From assembly GCF_003184185.1 (NCBI RefSeq), contig NZ_QHJG01000014.1, forward strand, positions 97,396-161,395: a DNA stretch of 64,000 nt. Reading direction: 5' to 3'. The first letter of the stretch is position 1, and each line of letters opens with the position of its first letter. The translations under genes were made by a program, and so were the position numbers. The notes under the pieces are model-generated. The model was not told where the DNA came from. It worked only from the letters and a program-made list of their open reading frames with translations, and did no database searches. Shown piece by piece: positions 31,376-45,390 of this stretch. The DNA comes from Legionella qingyii. Its GTDB lineage: Bacteria; Pseudomonadota; Gammaproteobacteria; Legionellales; Legionellaceae.

Positions 31376-31816
31376 ATGAATTATTTACATACGATGGTAC
31401 GAATTTCAAATTTAGAGGAGTCTCTGGATTTTTATTGCAATAAACTGGGCCTGGTTGAAGTCAAACGCACGGAGCATCAGAAAGGCCGATATACTTTGAT
31501 ATATCTAGCATCAACAGATGATTTAGAGCACACAACCCATGCAAATACACCCTTGCTTGAGCTTACTTACAATTGGGATCCCGAAGACTATCAAGAGGGG
31601 CGAAATTTTGGTCATTTAGCATACCGGGTGGATGATATCTACGCGACATGTCAACGATTAAAAAATGCAGGGGTAGTAATTAACCGACCACCTAGAGATG
31701 GGCATATGGCGTTTATTCGTTCGCCAGATAATATTTCCATCGAGTTGTTGCAAAAAGGTGACCCACTGCCAATACAAGAACCCTGGGTATCAGAGCCGAA
31801 TGTAGGTCATTGGTAA
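31376..31816 (+). CDS. gloA: lactoylglutathione lyase (glyoxalase I)
   Basis: Vicinal-oxygen-chelate fold enzyme that turns the methylglyoxal-glutathione adduct into S-lactoylglutathione. Metal ligands H5, E62, H80 and E123 are all in place (LHTMVRI, LLELTYNW, FGHLAYRV, SIELLQKG), the arrangement of nickel-type GloA. 146 residues. AAGGAG lies seven bases before the ATG. Single gene with its own leader. Confidence 0.95.
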   Translation: MNYLHTMVRISNLEESLDFYCNKLGLVEVKRTEHQKGRYTLIYLASTDDLEHTTHANTPLLELTYNWDPEDYQEGRNFGHLAYRVDDIYATCQRLKNAGVVINRPPRDGHMAFIRSPDNISIELLQKGDPLPIQEPWVSEPNVGHW

Positions 31817-31922
31817 TTAGAAATTTTGTTGGATACAAGACAGGACCGTATATTAGGGAAGGCTCAACTTACCGCCAGACGCAGTGACATTTGCTGGGTA
31901 TAAAACATAAACCATTGTAGTC

Positions 31923-31928
31923 TATAAT
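31923..31928 (+). promoter_or_regulatory. -10 box upstream of the 379-residue gene
   Basis: TATAAT about 30 bases before the ATG at 31959, with no good -35 at the proper distance. Three TTAA words follow it, not spaced as a PmrA box. Confidence 0.35.
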
Positions 31929-31958
31929 TTAATCATTAAGATTAATTGGTGGTCAATT

Positions 31959-33098
31959 ATGGCTTTAACGATTTATACTTGGAACCATAGTACGAAGGAG
32001 TATTCAAAAGGATTGAAAAGAGTAATTGGGCCGAAGTTTTTCGGAGGAAATATGGGACATACTTCGATAGAGTTAACTTGGCCTTCTGATGAAAAAGGAG
32101 ATAGTCTCGCTACAAAATACGGTAGTATTGATGGAGTCACTATCAGTAAACGAACAGAAATTATTTCTGAAAAACAGGGCGACAGCTATCAACCAAAAGA
32201 ACAAGTGGTATATTTTGCCTATTTTAGCTGGTGGCCAGGGTATACGAATGGACATCATATCAATAGGTTTCTTGATGATCGAAAATCAGAATGGGAGAAT
32301 GATCCTGAGGGAAAATTAGAAGCGGAACAAATATTAAAATTATATGGTTCGGAAGAACAACCCATATCTACGAAAACTACAGTCAAAGGATATCTCATAT
32401 CAAGAAAAGAAGTGACTAAAATAAAAGAACTCGAGCACCCGTCTCTGCTACAGGGCAGACAACTTGAAGATGATCCTGCCTATCAACAATTGAATCAAAA
32501 AAAAGTAAATTTAGAAGATGAGCAAAAAATGCTCATGGAGAAACGGGATGAATTTATGAATGAGCTAGAGTCAGCGAGGAAGGAAGGAAGAGAACCCGAT
32601 TTACAACTTGATTTTACAAAAGAAGACGGAGATCGTGTTGATAGTCTCATGATAGAGTTAAAGTTAGCAACGAAACAACTTGAGGCATGTAAAGAAGATT
32701 TTGCTGAGCGGCATAGATCTGTGGGGAAAGAACCAGATGGTGTAATAGAACTCCCAATGGATTATGATAGCCAGCAACCGACGCATAGTTTAGATACAGA
32801 ACGTGTGCTCGCGCGAATGGTTGCACTATCTAGAAGCAAAAAAGAGTACAATATCCGAACCTTCAATTGCTCAACAGCAGTACATCAAGTGATTGAGTCA
32901 GGGCTAAGTGATGAGTTGAAAGAAAAGATAAAGAATGATGGTTTTGATATCAGTATAATATCCAAACCACCCATCGCAAGTCCCACAAGTGTCTATAAAT
33001 CGAGTACAAAACTAAAAGAGGAATTGTTTAAGCTAAATTTACTATCTGTAGACGTCGAGCAAGAGGACGCAGATAGTCAAATACTTAAAGTGAAATAA
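31959..33098 (+). CDS. candidate permuted papain-fold hydrolase, effector-like
   Basis: 379 residues, not recognised as a named protein. An N-terminal NMGHTSIELTWP (His34) and a C-terminal FNCSTAVHQVIESG (Cys304 after Asn) reproduce the order His then Asn-Cys seen in circularly permuted NlpC/P60, LRAT and PPPDE hydrolases, some of which are deubiquitinases or acyltransferases. A charged coiled-coil insert (about 165-260) separates them. There is no signal peptide, so it may act in the cytosol or in a host cell. The match is motif-level only, and an effector role is inferred. Confidence 0.5.
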   Translation: MALTIYTWNHSTKEYSKGLKRVIGPKFFGGNMGHTSIELTWPSDEKGDSLATKYGSIDGVTISKRTEIISEKQGDSYQPKEQVVYFAYFSWWPGYTNGHHINRFLDDRKSEWENDPEGKLEAEQILKLYGSEEQPISTKTTVKGYLISRKEVTKIKELEHPSLLQGRQLEDDPAYQQLNQKKVNLEDEQKMLMEKRDEFMNELESARKEGREPDLQLDFTKEDGDRVDSLMIELKLATKQLEACKEDFAERHRSVGKEPDGVIELPMDYDSQQPTHSLDTERVLARMVALSRSKKEYNIRTFNCSTAVHQVIESGLSDELKEKIKNDGFDISIISKPPIASPTSVYKSSTKLKEELFKLNLLSVDVEQEDADSQILKVK

Positions 33099-33305
33099 TT
33101 TTAGTAATCACTGAGTGCCCATTCACTGATTGGCTGTATTTGGCTCACTTTGTATGAAAATAAAACTTCGTAAGTCTTACATCTTATTGGATGCCGCTCT
33201 TTAAATTAGCGTGGTGATTGTGCATTTCGTCGTAAATTTTAACCGCCATCAAAGATTCAAGTATATCCTCTGAACAGTTATTAACTTTATTGCTTAGATC
33301 AGGCA

Positions 33306-33334
33306 TTGCTTATTCATACGCGTTGATTTATAAT
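33306..33334 (+). promoter_or_regulatory. ATP synthase operon promoter
   Basis: TTGCTT (33306-33311), a 17-base spacer and a perfect TATAAT (33329-33334), about 27 bases before the atpI start. Confidence 0.75.
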
Positions 33335-33360
33335 TCGCGCGGTGAAACTTAGGTGAATAT

Positions 33361-34582
<1,222 letters not shown>

Positions 34583-34591
34583 CCGATTTAA

Positions 34592-34894
<303 letters not shown>

Positions 34895-34906
34895 TAACAC
34901 ATAATC

Positions 34907-34923
34907 AGGGCGCCAGGCGCCCT
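34907..34923 (+). promoter_or_regulatory. strong hairpin between atpE and atpF
   Basis: AGGGCGC-CAG-GCGCCCT, a perfect 7-bp GC-rich stem with a three-base loop, followed by AATTGTTA rather than a true T-run. It sits exactly after the over-expressed subunit c gene, so it may protect the upstream mRNA or cause partial termination. Confidence 0.6.
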
Positions 34924-34944
34924 AATTGTTACAGGAGATAAACA

Positions 34945-35415
34945 GTGGAAATTAATTTAACATTAATTGTACAAATGCTCGTTTTTGCAGCGTTTGTTTT
35001 GTTTACCATGAAGTTAGTATGGCCTCCATTAGCAAAGGCAATGGAAGAACGACAAGACAAAATTGCTGATGGTTTAGCTGCTGCAGAACGTGGTCGAAAA
35101 GAATTAGAACTAGCTCAGCATCGCGTAAAGGATGAATTAAAACAAGCTAAGGTTCAATCAGCAGACATCATTGAAAAAGCGAATAAGCGTGCTGCGCAAA
35201 TCATTGAAGAAGCAAAAGAAGCTGCGAAGCATGAAGCGCAAATGCAAGTGAAATTGGCACAAGAGCAATTACTGCAACAAGTCAATCACGCAAAAGATGA
35301 ATTGCGTAAACAGGTTGCAAACTTGGCAATAACTGGTGCTGAGAAAATTTTGAAGCGCGAAATTGATGCCAAGGTAAATACTGCCTTATTAGATAACTTG
35401 ATAGAAGAGATTTAA
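34945..35415 (+). CDS. atpF: ATP synthase Fo subunit b
   Basis: 156 residues: one N-terminal transmembrane helix (about 5-25) then a long charged helix forming the peripheral stalk dimer ([23 protein letters not shown] and on). GTG start after AGGAG. Confidence 0.97.
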   Translation: MEINLTLIVQMLVFAAFVLFTMKLVWPPLAKAMEERQDKIADGLAAAERGRKELELAQHRVKDELKQAKVQSADIIEKANKRAAQIIEEAKEAAKHEAQMQVKLAQEQLLQQVNHAKDELRKQVANLAITGAEKILKREIDAKVNTALLDNLIEEI

Positions 35416-35416
35416 A

Positions 35417-35959
35417 ATGTCTGATAGTACCACCATAGCCAGACCCTATGCTAAAGCAATATTTGAATATGCTTTAGGGGAAAAAAAATTAGCTGAGTGG
35501 TCAGCACATTTGAAAAATCTTGCACAAGCTGTGCTGATGCCTGAAGCTGAAAAGTTTATTGCTAATCCAGCAACTACTGTCGCGCAGCATATCGAGTTGT
35601 TGCATGCAGCAATCGATGCAAAGTCAAATGAAAATAAGGCATTAAACAATTTAATTACCTTGTTGGCTACAAATAAAAGATTGATACTGCTACCAGATAT
35701 TTGTGCACTCTATGAAGCACATCGTGCAGAGCAAGAGAAAACTCTGTGTGTTGATGTAAGCAGTTTTTCTGATTTATCAAATGCGCAACAACAGCGATTA
35801 ATCGAATCATTAAGTCAGCGCTTACAGCGCAAGGTCTCGTTAAAAATCAGTATTGATCCTTCCTTGCTTGGTGGAGCAATAATTCGAGCGGGCGATTTAG
35901 TTATAGATGGTTCAGTTCGTGGCAAGCTTAACAAGCTCAGTACAGAATTGGCCGCATAA
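35417..35959 (+). CDS. atpH: ATP synthase F1 subunit delta
   Basis: 180 residues linking F1 to the b stalk. [13 protein letters not shown] at the start and [25 protein letters not shown] at the end are family signatures. Starts one base after the atpF stop. Confidence 0.97.
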   Translation: MSDSTTIARPYAKAIFEYALGEKKLAEWSAHLKNLAQAVLMPEAEKFIANPATTVAQHIELLHAAIDAKSNENKALNNLITLLATNKRLILLPDICALYEAHRAEQEKTLCVDVSSFSDLSNAQQQRLIESLSQRLQRKVSLKISIDPSLLGGAIIRAGDLVIDGSVRGKLNKLSTELAA

Positions 35960-35976
35960 TTTAGAGGATAGTTTCC

Positions 35977-37530
35977 ATGTCAGAACAAGTAGCGTTAAAT
36001 CCTTCTGAAATCAGTGAATTAATCAGAAAGAAAATAGAACACTTTAGTGTAGTATCTGAGTCACGCAATGAAGGTACTATTGTCAGTTTGAAAGACGGTG
36101 TTGTGAGCTTGCATGGCCTTGAAGATGCAATGGCTGGTGAAATGATTGAATTTCCAGGCGGAATTTATGGTCTGGCTCTTAACCTTGAAAGAGACTCGGT
36201 AGGCGCGGTTGTTCTTGGTGATTATTCTACTTTAGCTGAAGGTCAAAAAGGTAAATGTACTGGCCGTATTCTTGAAGTTCCAGTTGGGAAAGGACTTTTA
36301 GGCCGGGTTGTTGATGCTTTAGGTAATCCAATTGATGGTAAAGGCCCAATCGATGCAGCAGGCATGGCTCCCATTGAAAAAGTTGCTCCTGGTGTTATTG
36401 CACGTAAATCAGTAGACCAACCAGTACAAACAGGATTAAAAGCAATCGACGCAATGATTCCAGTTGGACGTGGACAGCGTGAGCTCATCATTGGTGACCG
36501 TCAAACAGGAAAAACAGCAATCGCAATTGATGCGATTATTAACCAGAAAGGCACGGGTGTTAAGTGTGTTTATGTAGCAGTCGGACAAAAAGCTTCATCT
36601 GTGGCAGCAATAGTACGTAAGCTTGAAGAGCATGGTGCTTTAGAACATACCATCGTCGTAGTTGCCGGTGCATCTGACTCAGCTGCATTACAATTCATCG
36701 CACCCTATGCCGGATGCACCATGGGTGAATACTTCATGGAGCGCGGTGAAGATGCATTAATCGTATATGATGACTTAACTAAACAGGCTTGGGCTTATCG
36801 ACAAATTTCATTATTATTAAGAAGACCACCTGGCCGTGAAGCATATCCTGGTGATATTTTCTATTTGCATTCACGCTTGCTAGAAAGAGCAGCACGAATC
36901 AATGCTGATGAAGTAGAAAAATTAACTAATGGCGAAGTTAAAGGAAAAACAGGATCATTGACTGCCTTACCGATTATTGAAACACAAGCTGGTGACGTAT
37001 CAGCATTCGTTCCAACTAACGTAATTTCGATTACTGACGGTCAGATTTTCCTTGATGTTGATTTATTTAACTCAGGTGTAAGACCAGCGATTAACTCCGG
37101 TCTTTCTGTATCACGGGTTGGTGGTGCTGCACAAACAAAAATCATGAAAAAGCTGGGTGGTGGTACTCGTTTGGCACTGGCTCAATTCCGCGAATTGGAA
37201 GCGTTCTCTCAATTTGCTTCAGACCTTGATGATGCAACTCGTAAACAGTTAGAGCGCGGTCAGCGCATTACTGAGTTGATGAAACAAAAACAATATTCTC
37301 CATTATCTGTTGCAGAAATGGGTACGGCATTGTTTGTTGTTGAAAAAGGTTATTTGGATGATGTACCGGTAAGTGAAGTTGCTGCATTTGAAGCGTCATT
37401 GCATGACTATATGCGTACCTCACATCCTGATCTACTACAACTGATCAATGAAGCGGGCGCTTACGATAATGACATTGAAGCAAAATTGAAAAAAGCTGTA
37501 GAGGACTTTAAACGTACGGCAAGTTGGTAA
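35977..37530 (+). CDS. atpA: ATP synthase F1 subunit alpha
   Basis: 517 residues; the non-catalytic nucleotide-binding subunit. P-loop [15 protein letters not shown], the [14 protein letters not shown] segment and the [17 protein letters not shown] signature are present. Full length, no oddity. Confidence 0.98.
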   Translation: MSEQVALNPSEISELIRKKIEHFSVVSESRNEGTIVSLKDGVVSLHGLEDAMAGEMIEFPGGIYGLALNLERDSVGAVVLGDYSTLAEGQKGKCTGRILEVPVGKGLLGRVVDALGNPIDGKGPIDAAGMAPIEKVAPGVIARKSVDQPVQTGLKAIDAMIPVGRGQRELIIGDRQTGKTAIAIDAIINQKGTGVKCVYVAVGQKASSVAAIVRKLEEHGALEHTIVVVAGASDSAALQFIAPYAGCTMGEYFMERGEDALIVYDDLTKQAWAYRQISLLLRRPPGREAYPGDIFYLHSRLLERAARINADEVEKLTNGEVKGKTGSLTALPIIETQAGDVSAFVPTNVISITDGQIFLDVDLFNSGVRPAINSGLSVSRVGGAAQTKIMKKLGGGTRLALAQFRELEAFSQFASDLDDATRKQLERGQRITELMKQKQYSPLSVAEMGTALFVVEKGYLDDVPVSEVAAFEASLHDYMRTSHPDLLQLINEAGAYDNDIEAKLKKAVEDFKRTASW

Positions 37531-37554
37531 GTCAATTTAAGGCGAAGTGATATT

Positions 37555-39809
<2,255 letters not shown>

Positions 39810-39820
39810 GGTAGGCAAAT

Positions 39821-40243
39821 ATGACTAGAACAACGCACTTAGATATTGTTAGTGCTGAACATGAAATATTCTCTGGTTTAGTAGAAATGGTAGTGGCTAC
39901 AGGAGAATTAGGCGAAATAGGTATTACAGCCGGTCATGCACCTTTGCTTACAATTCTAAAGCCAGGCGAAGTGAGAATTACTTTGTCTGGTGGCCACCAA
40001 GAAATTTACTATGTTCAAGGTGGAATGCTGGAAATACAACCTAACTGTGTGACTATTCTTGCAGATGTGGTTGAACGAGCTGAGCATCTTGATGAAGCCG
40101 CTGTTCTGGCTGCTAAAGCTCAAGCTGAGGCGGCAATGGCGAGTAAAGGCGGTGAAATGGATTATTCTGTTGCTGCTGCCGAACTAGCTCGAGCTGTTGC
40201 ACAAATTCGCGCTATTCAAAAAGTTAGAAAGTCAATTAAATAG
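39821..40243 (+). CDS. atpC: ATP synthase F1 subunit epsilon
   Basis: 140 residues; the inhibitory rotor subunit. N-terminal beta-sandwich (LDIVSAEHEIFSGLVEMVVA, GHAPLLTILKPGEVRI) and a two-helix C-terminal domain. Last gene of the operon; a terminator follows. glmU, a common neighbour, is not here. Confidence 0.97.
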   Translation: MTRTTHLDIVSAEHEIFSGLVEMVVATGELGEIGITAGHAPLLTILKPGEVRITLSGGHQEIYYVQGGMLEIQPNCVTILADVVERAEHLDEAAVLAAKAQAEAAMASKGGEMDYSVAAAELARAVAQIRAIQKVRKSIK

Positions 40244-40268
40244 TATCAACTCCAATCTTTAATGTTCC

Positions 40269-40302
40269 CCTCCCTTTTTGTGCAAGAGGGAGGCGATTTT
40301 TT
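40269..40302 (+). terminator. terminator of the ATP synthase operon
   Basis: CCTCCCT (40269-40275) pairs with AGGGAGG (40287-40293), followed by CGA and six T. Confidence 0.88.
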
Positions 40303-40355
40303 AAATCGCTGTAAATATAACTGGTGAAATTAACCGAAGATTTTAATAAATATCG

Positions 40356-42527
40356 TTATTTGGTTTTGTCACTTTTGATGCTGGAACTCTCTTTAACAGT
40401 TTGGATATCAGAATATAAAACGACCTGATTTCGTCCATTATTTTTTGCGAAATATAGTGCCTTATCGGCTGCTTCAATGAGTTCAACCAGGGTGTGACCA
40501 TGCTCCGGGTAGGAAGAAATTCCAATCGAAATGGTTATGGGGCCAACCTGTTGGGCGCCATATCTTATTTTTAACATGGATACCGAATTCCTGATGCTAT
40601 CGGCACGCTCTTTAATAGATTTTGGATCTGCATTGAAGAATACGATGACAAATTCTTCCCCGCCGTATCTCGATGCCATATCTTCAATGCGTATATCATC
40701 CTGCAATACTTTGCCTACTTCTTTCAAAACAACGTCTCCAGCATCGTGCCCAAAAGTATCATTAATCCGTTTAAAATGGTCCAAATCTAGCATCAAAATT
40801 GAAAGAGGGAGTTTTGCACGTTCTGCTTGATGAAGTTGTTTAAATAGAAAGTCTTCTAAATAACGACGATTATACAAACCGGTTAATGGATCTCGGATTG
40901 ATTGGTAGCGCAGATTTTCCCTTAGACGTACATTAGCATAGGCCAAAGCGATTAATTCCGAGAATGCAGTGATCAAGAGTAGATGATCATCAGAATACAA
41001 TGTAGTGTCTTCTTGGTTCATCTCAAGAAATAACAATCCATAAATATCATTTTGCGCCATTAGAGGTACACAATGAGACGCTGTCGTTTGTTTATCAGCA
41101 ATTTTAATATGATCACAAATTAAATCATGATGCGAAGGGCTTATTGTATGAATATGACCTAGGCGAATGGCCCAACAGTGTTCAGGCGTGAAACTGGCTT
41201 CTTGTGGGGTGGGATCACCCCAGGAGGCTACACTTTCAAAATAATTTTTTGACGGATGCAGCACATATAAATAACCATTTGCAAAATTAAGCGCGCGTTG
41301 ACAATATTTGGTAACTACATTATTTAATTCTTCGAGTGTTCCACAAGCAAGTAATATGTCGCTCATTTCAACAAGCAGTGTAATTTGCTTATTTTTATCT
41401 TTTAATGCTTGCAGGCCCTTATTAAGGTTTGTATTTAAATCCTTTAGCTCGTCTTGCTCTTTCACCAATTTAGTAATATTACGAACAATATGTACCGCTC
41501 CTTTTACTTCATTATTTATATTGATAATGAGGCTTGAGCTGACCTCATAGACATTTCGTTCCTTATTGATCTCCAATTCGACGTTATTTACAAATTCCTC
41601 ACCGTTTAGAGATTTTTCCCATAATTCCATATAGGGTCTATTTGAACCGGTTACATCAGCAAATGCTTCTTCAAGCGGCATTCCTATGGTAATTGATTTG
41701 GTGAATATGCGGCGAAACTCACGATGGTATGCTTCATTAAAGATTATAAATCGACATTCACTATTTACAGCAGCAATCATATCACTTGCACTTTCGAGAA
41801 TGCTTTGTAATTGTATTTCAATATTTATTCTACGCCGCTCAGCTTTTAGACTGCTTGCCAACTCATAATTTCCTAATAGAAAAGCTGCAATTAAGCCAGT
41901 CAGGCTCACAATGCTGCCTATGATGATTATCAAACTAGATTTATGAGCGTTGCTTACTACAATTTGATTTCGCTCATTCAACAATACCATTTCAACTGCA
42001 TTGATTTCGTCGCCAAGGCCTCTTACTTGATCTGATATTTCTTGTCCTTTATGAACTAAGATCAGGGCTTCCTGGGAACTTAAGCTATTGTGCATTTTGA
42101 ATTGAATTACTTCATTTATTATTTTCAGTCTCTGATTCACTAAATCAATAAAGTGGGTAACACGTTCATGTTGCTGAGGATTATCTATGGTTAATTGCAG
42201 CAGGTCGTTGATTTGTTCAGATAGTTCTTTTGTCACGGTTTTGATGTATTCAAGGTACAGATTATCGTTGGTAATAAGATAGCCCCGTTGATGCGATTCA
42301 ATATCAACTACAGTGTAAAGTACTTTGTCTGTAGCTTGAGTTACTTGATAACTACGGGTCACCCATTTATTAGACTCTACAAGATCTCGAACCTGTTTGT
42401 ATGAATAAATGCTGATAATGAGTACCATAATAAACGCCGGTATGGAAATTACGTAAAGAATGTACTTACTTAGGCGAGAATTACTGTAAGTATCTAGGGA
42501 ACGGCTTGAACTCGTCTTTTCATCCAT
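40356..42527 (-). CDS. membrane diguanylate cyclase (CHASE3-PAS-GAF-GGDEF)
   Basis: 723 residues. Two membrane helices (about 20-41 and 201-222) flank a periplasmic helical sensor of CHASE3 type (DIESHQRGYLITND is the give-away). Then a PAS domain (about 240-360), a coiled segment, a GAF domain (about 385-540) and a GGDEF domain with active-site GGEEF at 622-626. An RIED motif five residues before GGEEF is the RxxD inhibitory site for c-di-GMP feedback. It should make c-di-GMP in response to an envelope signal that I cannot identify. It is convergent with atpC. Confidence 0.9.
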   Translation of the reverse strand: MDEKTSSSRSLDTYSNSRLSKYILYVISIPAFIMVLIISIYSYKQVRDLVESNKWVTRSYQVTQATDKVLYTVVDIESHQRGYLITNDNLYLEYIKTVTKELSEQINDLLQLTIDNPQQHERVTHFIDLVNQRLKIINEVIQFKMHNSLSSQEALILVHKGQEISDQVRGLGDEINAVEMVLLNERNQIVVSNAHKSSLIIIIGSIVSLTGLIAAFLLGNYELASSLKAERRRINIEIQLQSILESASDMIAAVNSECRFIIFNEAYHREFRRIFTKSITIGMPLEEAFADVTGSNRPYMELWEKSLNGEEFVNNVELEINKERNVYEVSSSLIININNEVKGAVHIVRNITKLVKEQDELKDLNTNLNKGLQALKDKNKQITLLVEMSDILLACGTLEELNNVVTKYCQRALNFANGYLYVLHPSKNYFESVASWGDPTPQEASFTPEHCWAIRLGHIHTISPSHHDLICDHIKIADKQTTASHCVPLMAQNDIYGLLFLEMNQEDTTLYSDDHLLLITAFSELIALAYANVRLRENLRYQSIRDPLTGLYNRRYLEDFLFKQLHQAERAKLPLSILMLDLDHFKRINDTFGHDAGDVVLKEVGKVLQDDIRIEDMASRYGGEEFVIVFFNADPKSIKERADSIRNSVSMLKIRYGAQQVGPITISIGISSYPEHGHTLVELIEAADKALYFAKNNGRNQVVLYSDIQTVKESSSIKSDKTK

Positions 42528-42905
42528 TAGTTGAACTCCGTAGTCCTTTATTAGGATGCATATTAATACAATTATATATTATTTATTTTGTTTGCTGTGG
42601 ATGGGAACGAAAATGAGGCATGGGTATGGGTCTAAAATGAATTTTTGTGTTATTTACAACAACTTATTCGAAATATGCTATGATAATACACAAGGTTATC
42701 CACAGGTGATCAGATATTTAAAAAACCAAAGATTTTAAAAAATAATTAATTATCAATTGGTTAAATTTATTATACTGCGTTGATTAGAAAAATATACAAA
42801 GTTATTCACAATGTATAGGTAGTTTATCTATCTACCAGAACATCCAATTTGTTGAAAATACTTTGCAACAAAGTATCCTAGTGGTTAAATAACGATATAA
42901 AACTC
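42528..42905. other. 378-base AT-rich gap with DnaA boxes before parC
   Basis: It contains a perfect TTATCCACA at 42696-42704 and TTATTCACA (also within TTATNCACA) at 42802-42810, in the same orientation. TATACT at 42771-42776 is a further possible -10. A 60-codon frame at 42556 has no ribosome site and is not called. Confidence 0.6.
42852..42879 (+). promoter_or_regulatory. probable parC promoter with palindromic operator
   Basis: TTGAAA (42852-42857), a 16-base spacer and TATCCT (42874-42879), just before parC. The spacer is filled by the 15-bp palindrome ACTTTG-CAA-CAAAGT (42860-42874), which looks like a regulator site. Confidence 0.5.
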
Positions 42906-45158
42906 ATGAATAAAGAAGCAATGAATCAAGTAACAGAACGAAAACCATTAACTGAATTTACCGAAAAGGCTTATCTTGATTATTCAATGTATGTCATTTT
43001 GGACAGAGCCTTACCACATATTGCAGATGGATTAAAACCTGTTCAGCGACGCATTATTTATGCAATGTCTGAACTGGGTTTGAAAGCAACCGCCAAATAC
43101 AAAAAATCAGCACGTACCGTTGGGGATGTATTGGGTAAATTCCATCCACATGGTGACAGTGCCTGTTATGAAGCCATGGTATTAATGGCGCAGCCATTTT
43201 CGTACCGTTATCCCTTTGTCGATGGCCAAGGAAACTGGGGTTCTCCTGATGATCCTAAATCCTTTGCCGCAATGCGTTATACGGAAGCTCGGTTATCGCC
43301 TTATGCGGAAGTTTTACTTTCAGAGTTATTACAAGGTACGGTAGATTGGGTTGACAATTTTGATGGAACGCTACAAGAACCGGCATTATTACCAGCACGC
43401 TTGCCGAATATCTTATTAAATGGTGCAACAGGTATTGCTGTGGGTATGGCTTCAGATATTTTGCCCCATAATTTGACCGAGGTGGCTAATGCTTGTGTTC
43501 ATTTATTGGATAATCCGCACGCAGATTTAACCGCAATGACCCAATATATCAAAGGCCCTGATTTTCCGACCGAAGCAGAAATCATTACTCCGCCACAAGC
43601 CATAGCGAGTATGTATGCGACAGGTAATGGTTCAATTAAAATGCGTGCTGTTTATAGTCAGGAAAAACAAAATATAGTCATCACGGCTTTGCCCTATCAG
43701 GTTTCTGGTGCCAAGGTAATAGAGCAAATCGCGTTACAGATGCAGCAGAAAAAACTTCCTATGGTGGAGGATTTACGTGATGAATCCGATCATGAACATC
43801 CTACGCGACTGGTTATTATTCCACGTTCAAACCGAGTCGATGCCGAAGGATTGATGTCACATTTATTTGCAACCACAGATTTGGAACGTAGTTATCGAGT
43901 TAATTTTAATATGATAGGGCTCGATGGCAGACCAAGAGTAAAAAATTTGCTGGATATTCTGACCGAATGGTTGTCTTATCGATTAACAGTAGTGAAGCGA
44001 CGATTGGAATATCGTTTGGCAAAAGTGCTCGATCGTATTCATGTTCTTGAAGGCTTACTGATAGCTTATCTGAACATCGATGAAGTCATCGCCATCATTC
44101 GTGAACATGAGCAGCCCAAGCAGGGATTAATGGCTCGTTTTAACCTCAGTGATCGCCAGGCAGAAGCCATTTTAGAAATGAAATTGCGTCATTTAGCGAA
44201 ACTGGAAGAGATAAAGATACGTGGCGAACTGGATGAGCTTTGTGCTGAGCGAGATAACCTGCAAAATATTTTAGCCTCAGAGCAACGATTAAAAACTTTG
44301 ATTAAAGAAGAAATTATTAGAGACAGGGATGAGTTTGGCGATGCACGTCGTTCACCAATTATTGTGCGACAAGAATCACAAGCATTAAAAGAAGAGGATA
44401 TTTTACCTAATGAGCCAATTACGGTAGTGCTCTCTAAAAAAGGCTGGGTGAGAGCCGCTAAAGGTTATGATGTAATCGGAAGCGAGTTGAGCTATAAAGC
44501 TGGTGATGAATTTAAGGCTCAGGCCATGGCACGTTCAAATCAACAAGTCCTCTTTTTCGATAGCGAGGGCAAAGTTTATTCTTTGCCGGGGCATGTTTTG
44601 CCATCAGCTCGAGGACAGGGTGAACCCTTGACTGGGAAGCTTAATCCGGCTGAAGGAGCACTCTTTGAAGCGGTAGTTGGCGGCGAAGCGGAGCAGTTGG
44701 TGTTATTGGCATGTGATGCGGGATATGGTTTTATCGCTAAGATTGATGATCTTTACGTAAAAAATCGCAACGGCAAGGCCTGTATCAAGTTGCCTGAATC
44801 CAGCCAAATTTTATCACCGCGCGTACTTCCTAAACATGAGGAGTTGTTTGTTGCGTGTGCAACAAGTGCTGGCCGATTACTTATTTTTTCCGCGAAAGAA
44901 GTACCTGAGTTATCTCGTGGAAAGGGAAATAAATTAATCAGTATTCCTGCTGCGAAAGCCGCATCACGTGAAGAGTATGTGATTGACTTGCAAGTGCTTT
45001 CCGCAGATGATTCCCTCACAGTGCATGCGGGTAAACGTCATTTTACCTTGAAAGGTGCCGATCTGGAGCATTATAAAGGAGAGCGCGGACGACGAGGTAA
45101 TCGATTGCCACGTGGCTTGCAAAATGTGACCCAATTGCAAGTTAATACCCCAGAATAA
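42906..45158 (+). CDS. parC: DNA topoisomerase IV subunit A
   Basis: 750 residues; decatenates daughter chromosomes with ParE. Catalytic Tyr125 in AMRYTEARL. The quinolone-resistance region [12 protein letters not shown] keeps Ser85 and Glu89 (E. coli S80 and E84), the sensitive form. C-terminal blades are shorter than in GyrA, which supports ParC rather than GyrA. ATG 42906 lacks a clear ribosome site; ATG 42921 has AAAGAAG in front and may be the true start. parE is not in the window. Confidence 0.95.
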   Translation: MNKEAMNQVTERKPLTEFTEKAYLDYSMYVILDRALPHIADGLKPVQRRIIYAMSELGLKATAKYKKSARTVGDVLGKFHPHGDSACYEAMVLMAQPFSYRYPFVDGQGNWGSPDDPKSFAAMRYTEARLSPYAEVLLSELLQGTVDWVDNFDGTLQEPALLPARLPNILLNGATGIAVGMASDILPHNLTEVANACVHLLDNPHADLTAMTQYIKGPDFPTEAEIITPPQAIASMYATGNGSIKMRAVYSQEKQNIVITALPYQVSGAKVIEQIALQMQQKKLPMVEDLRDESDHEHPTRLVIIPRSNRVDAEGLMSHLFATTDLERSYRVNFNMIGLDGRPRVKNLLDILTEWLSYRLTVVKRRLEYRLAKVLDRIHVLEGLLIAYLNIDEVIAIIREHEQPKQGLMARFNLSDRQAEAILEMKLRHLAKLEEIKIRGELDELCAERDNLQNILASEQRLKTLIKEEIIRDRDEFGDARRSPIIVRQESQALKEEDILPNEPITVVLSKKGWVRAAKGYDVIGSELSYKAGDEFKAQAMARSNQQVLFFDSEGKVYSLPGHVLPSARGQGEPLTGKLNPAEGALFEAVVGGEAEQLVLLACDAGYGFIAKIDDLYVKNRNGKACIKLPESSQILSPRVLPKHEELFVACATSAGRLLIFSAKEVPELSRGKGNKLISIPAAKAASREEYVIDLQVLSADDSLTVHAGKRHFTLKGADLEHYKGERGRRGNRLPRGLQNVTQLQVNTPE

Positions 45159-45173
45159 TCTATAAATTAGATT

Positions 45174-45243
45174 GTAGCCTGGGGTGAAGTCATCGCAGAA
45201 ACCGGGTAGTGAATTCTCAGGTTCTACTGCGCTGCATCCAGGC
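45174..45243. repeat. 'GTAGCCTGGGTGAAG' hairpin repeat
   Basis: GTAGCCTGGGGTGAAG at the left and GCGCTGCATCCAGGC at the right, imperfectly paired, just after parC. Third recognisable member of this family. Confidence 0.6.
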
Positions 45244-45390
45244 AAATAATGGTGATTCCATCGTTTAATCGATGGGATTTACGCTAATGATCTGTTAAAT
45301 AATTCATAGTAGTGATAAAGTGCTTGAAGCAATAAGCTAATGTGATTTCCAATAATGGAAAATAGTTTAGATAGGGAAGTCTTAGCACCC

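Noticed and set aside
42556..42738. 60-codon plus-strand frame before parC
   Set aside because: AT-rich, no ribosome site, and it contains a DnaA box; likely chance.
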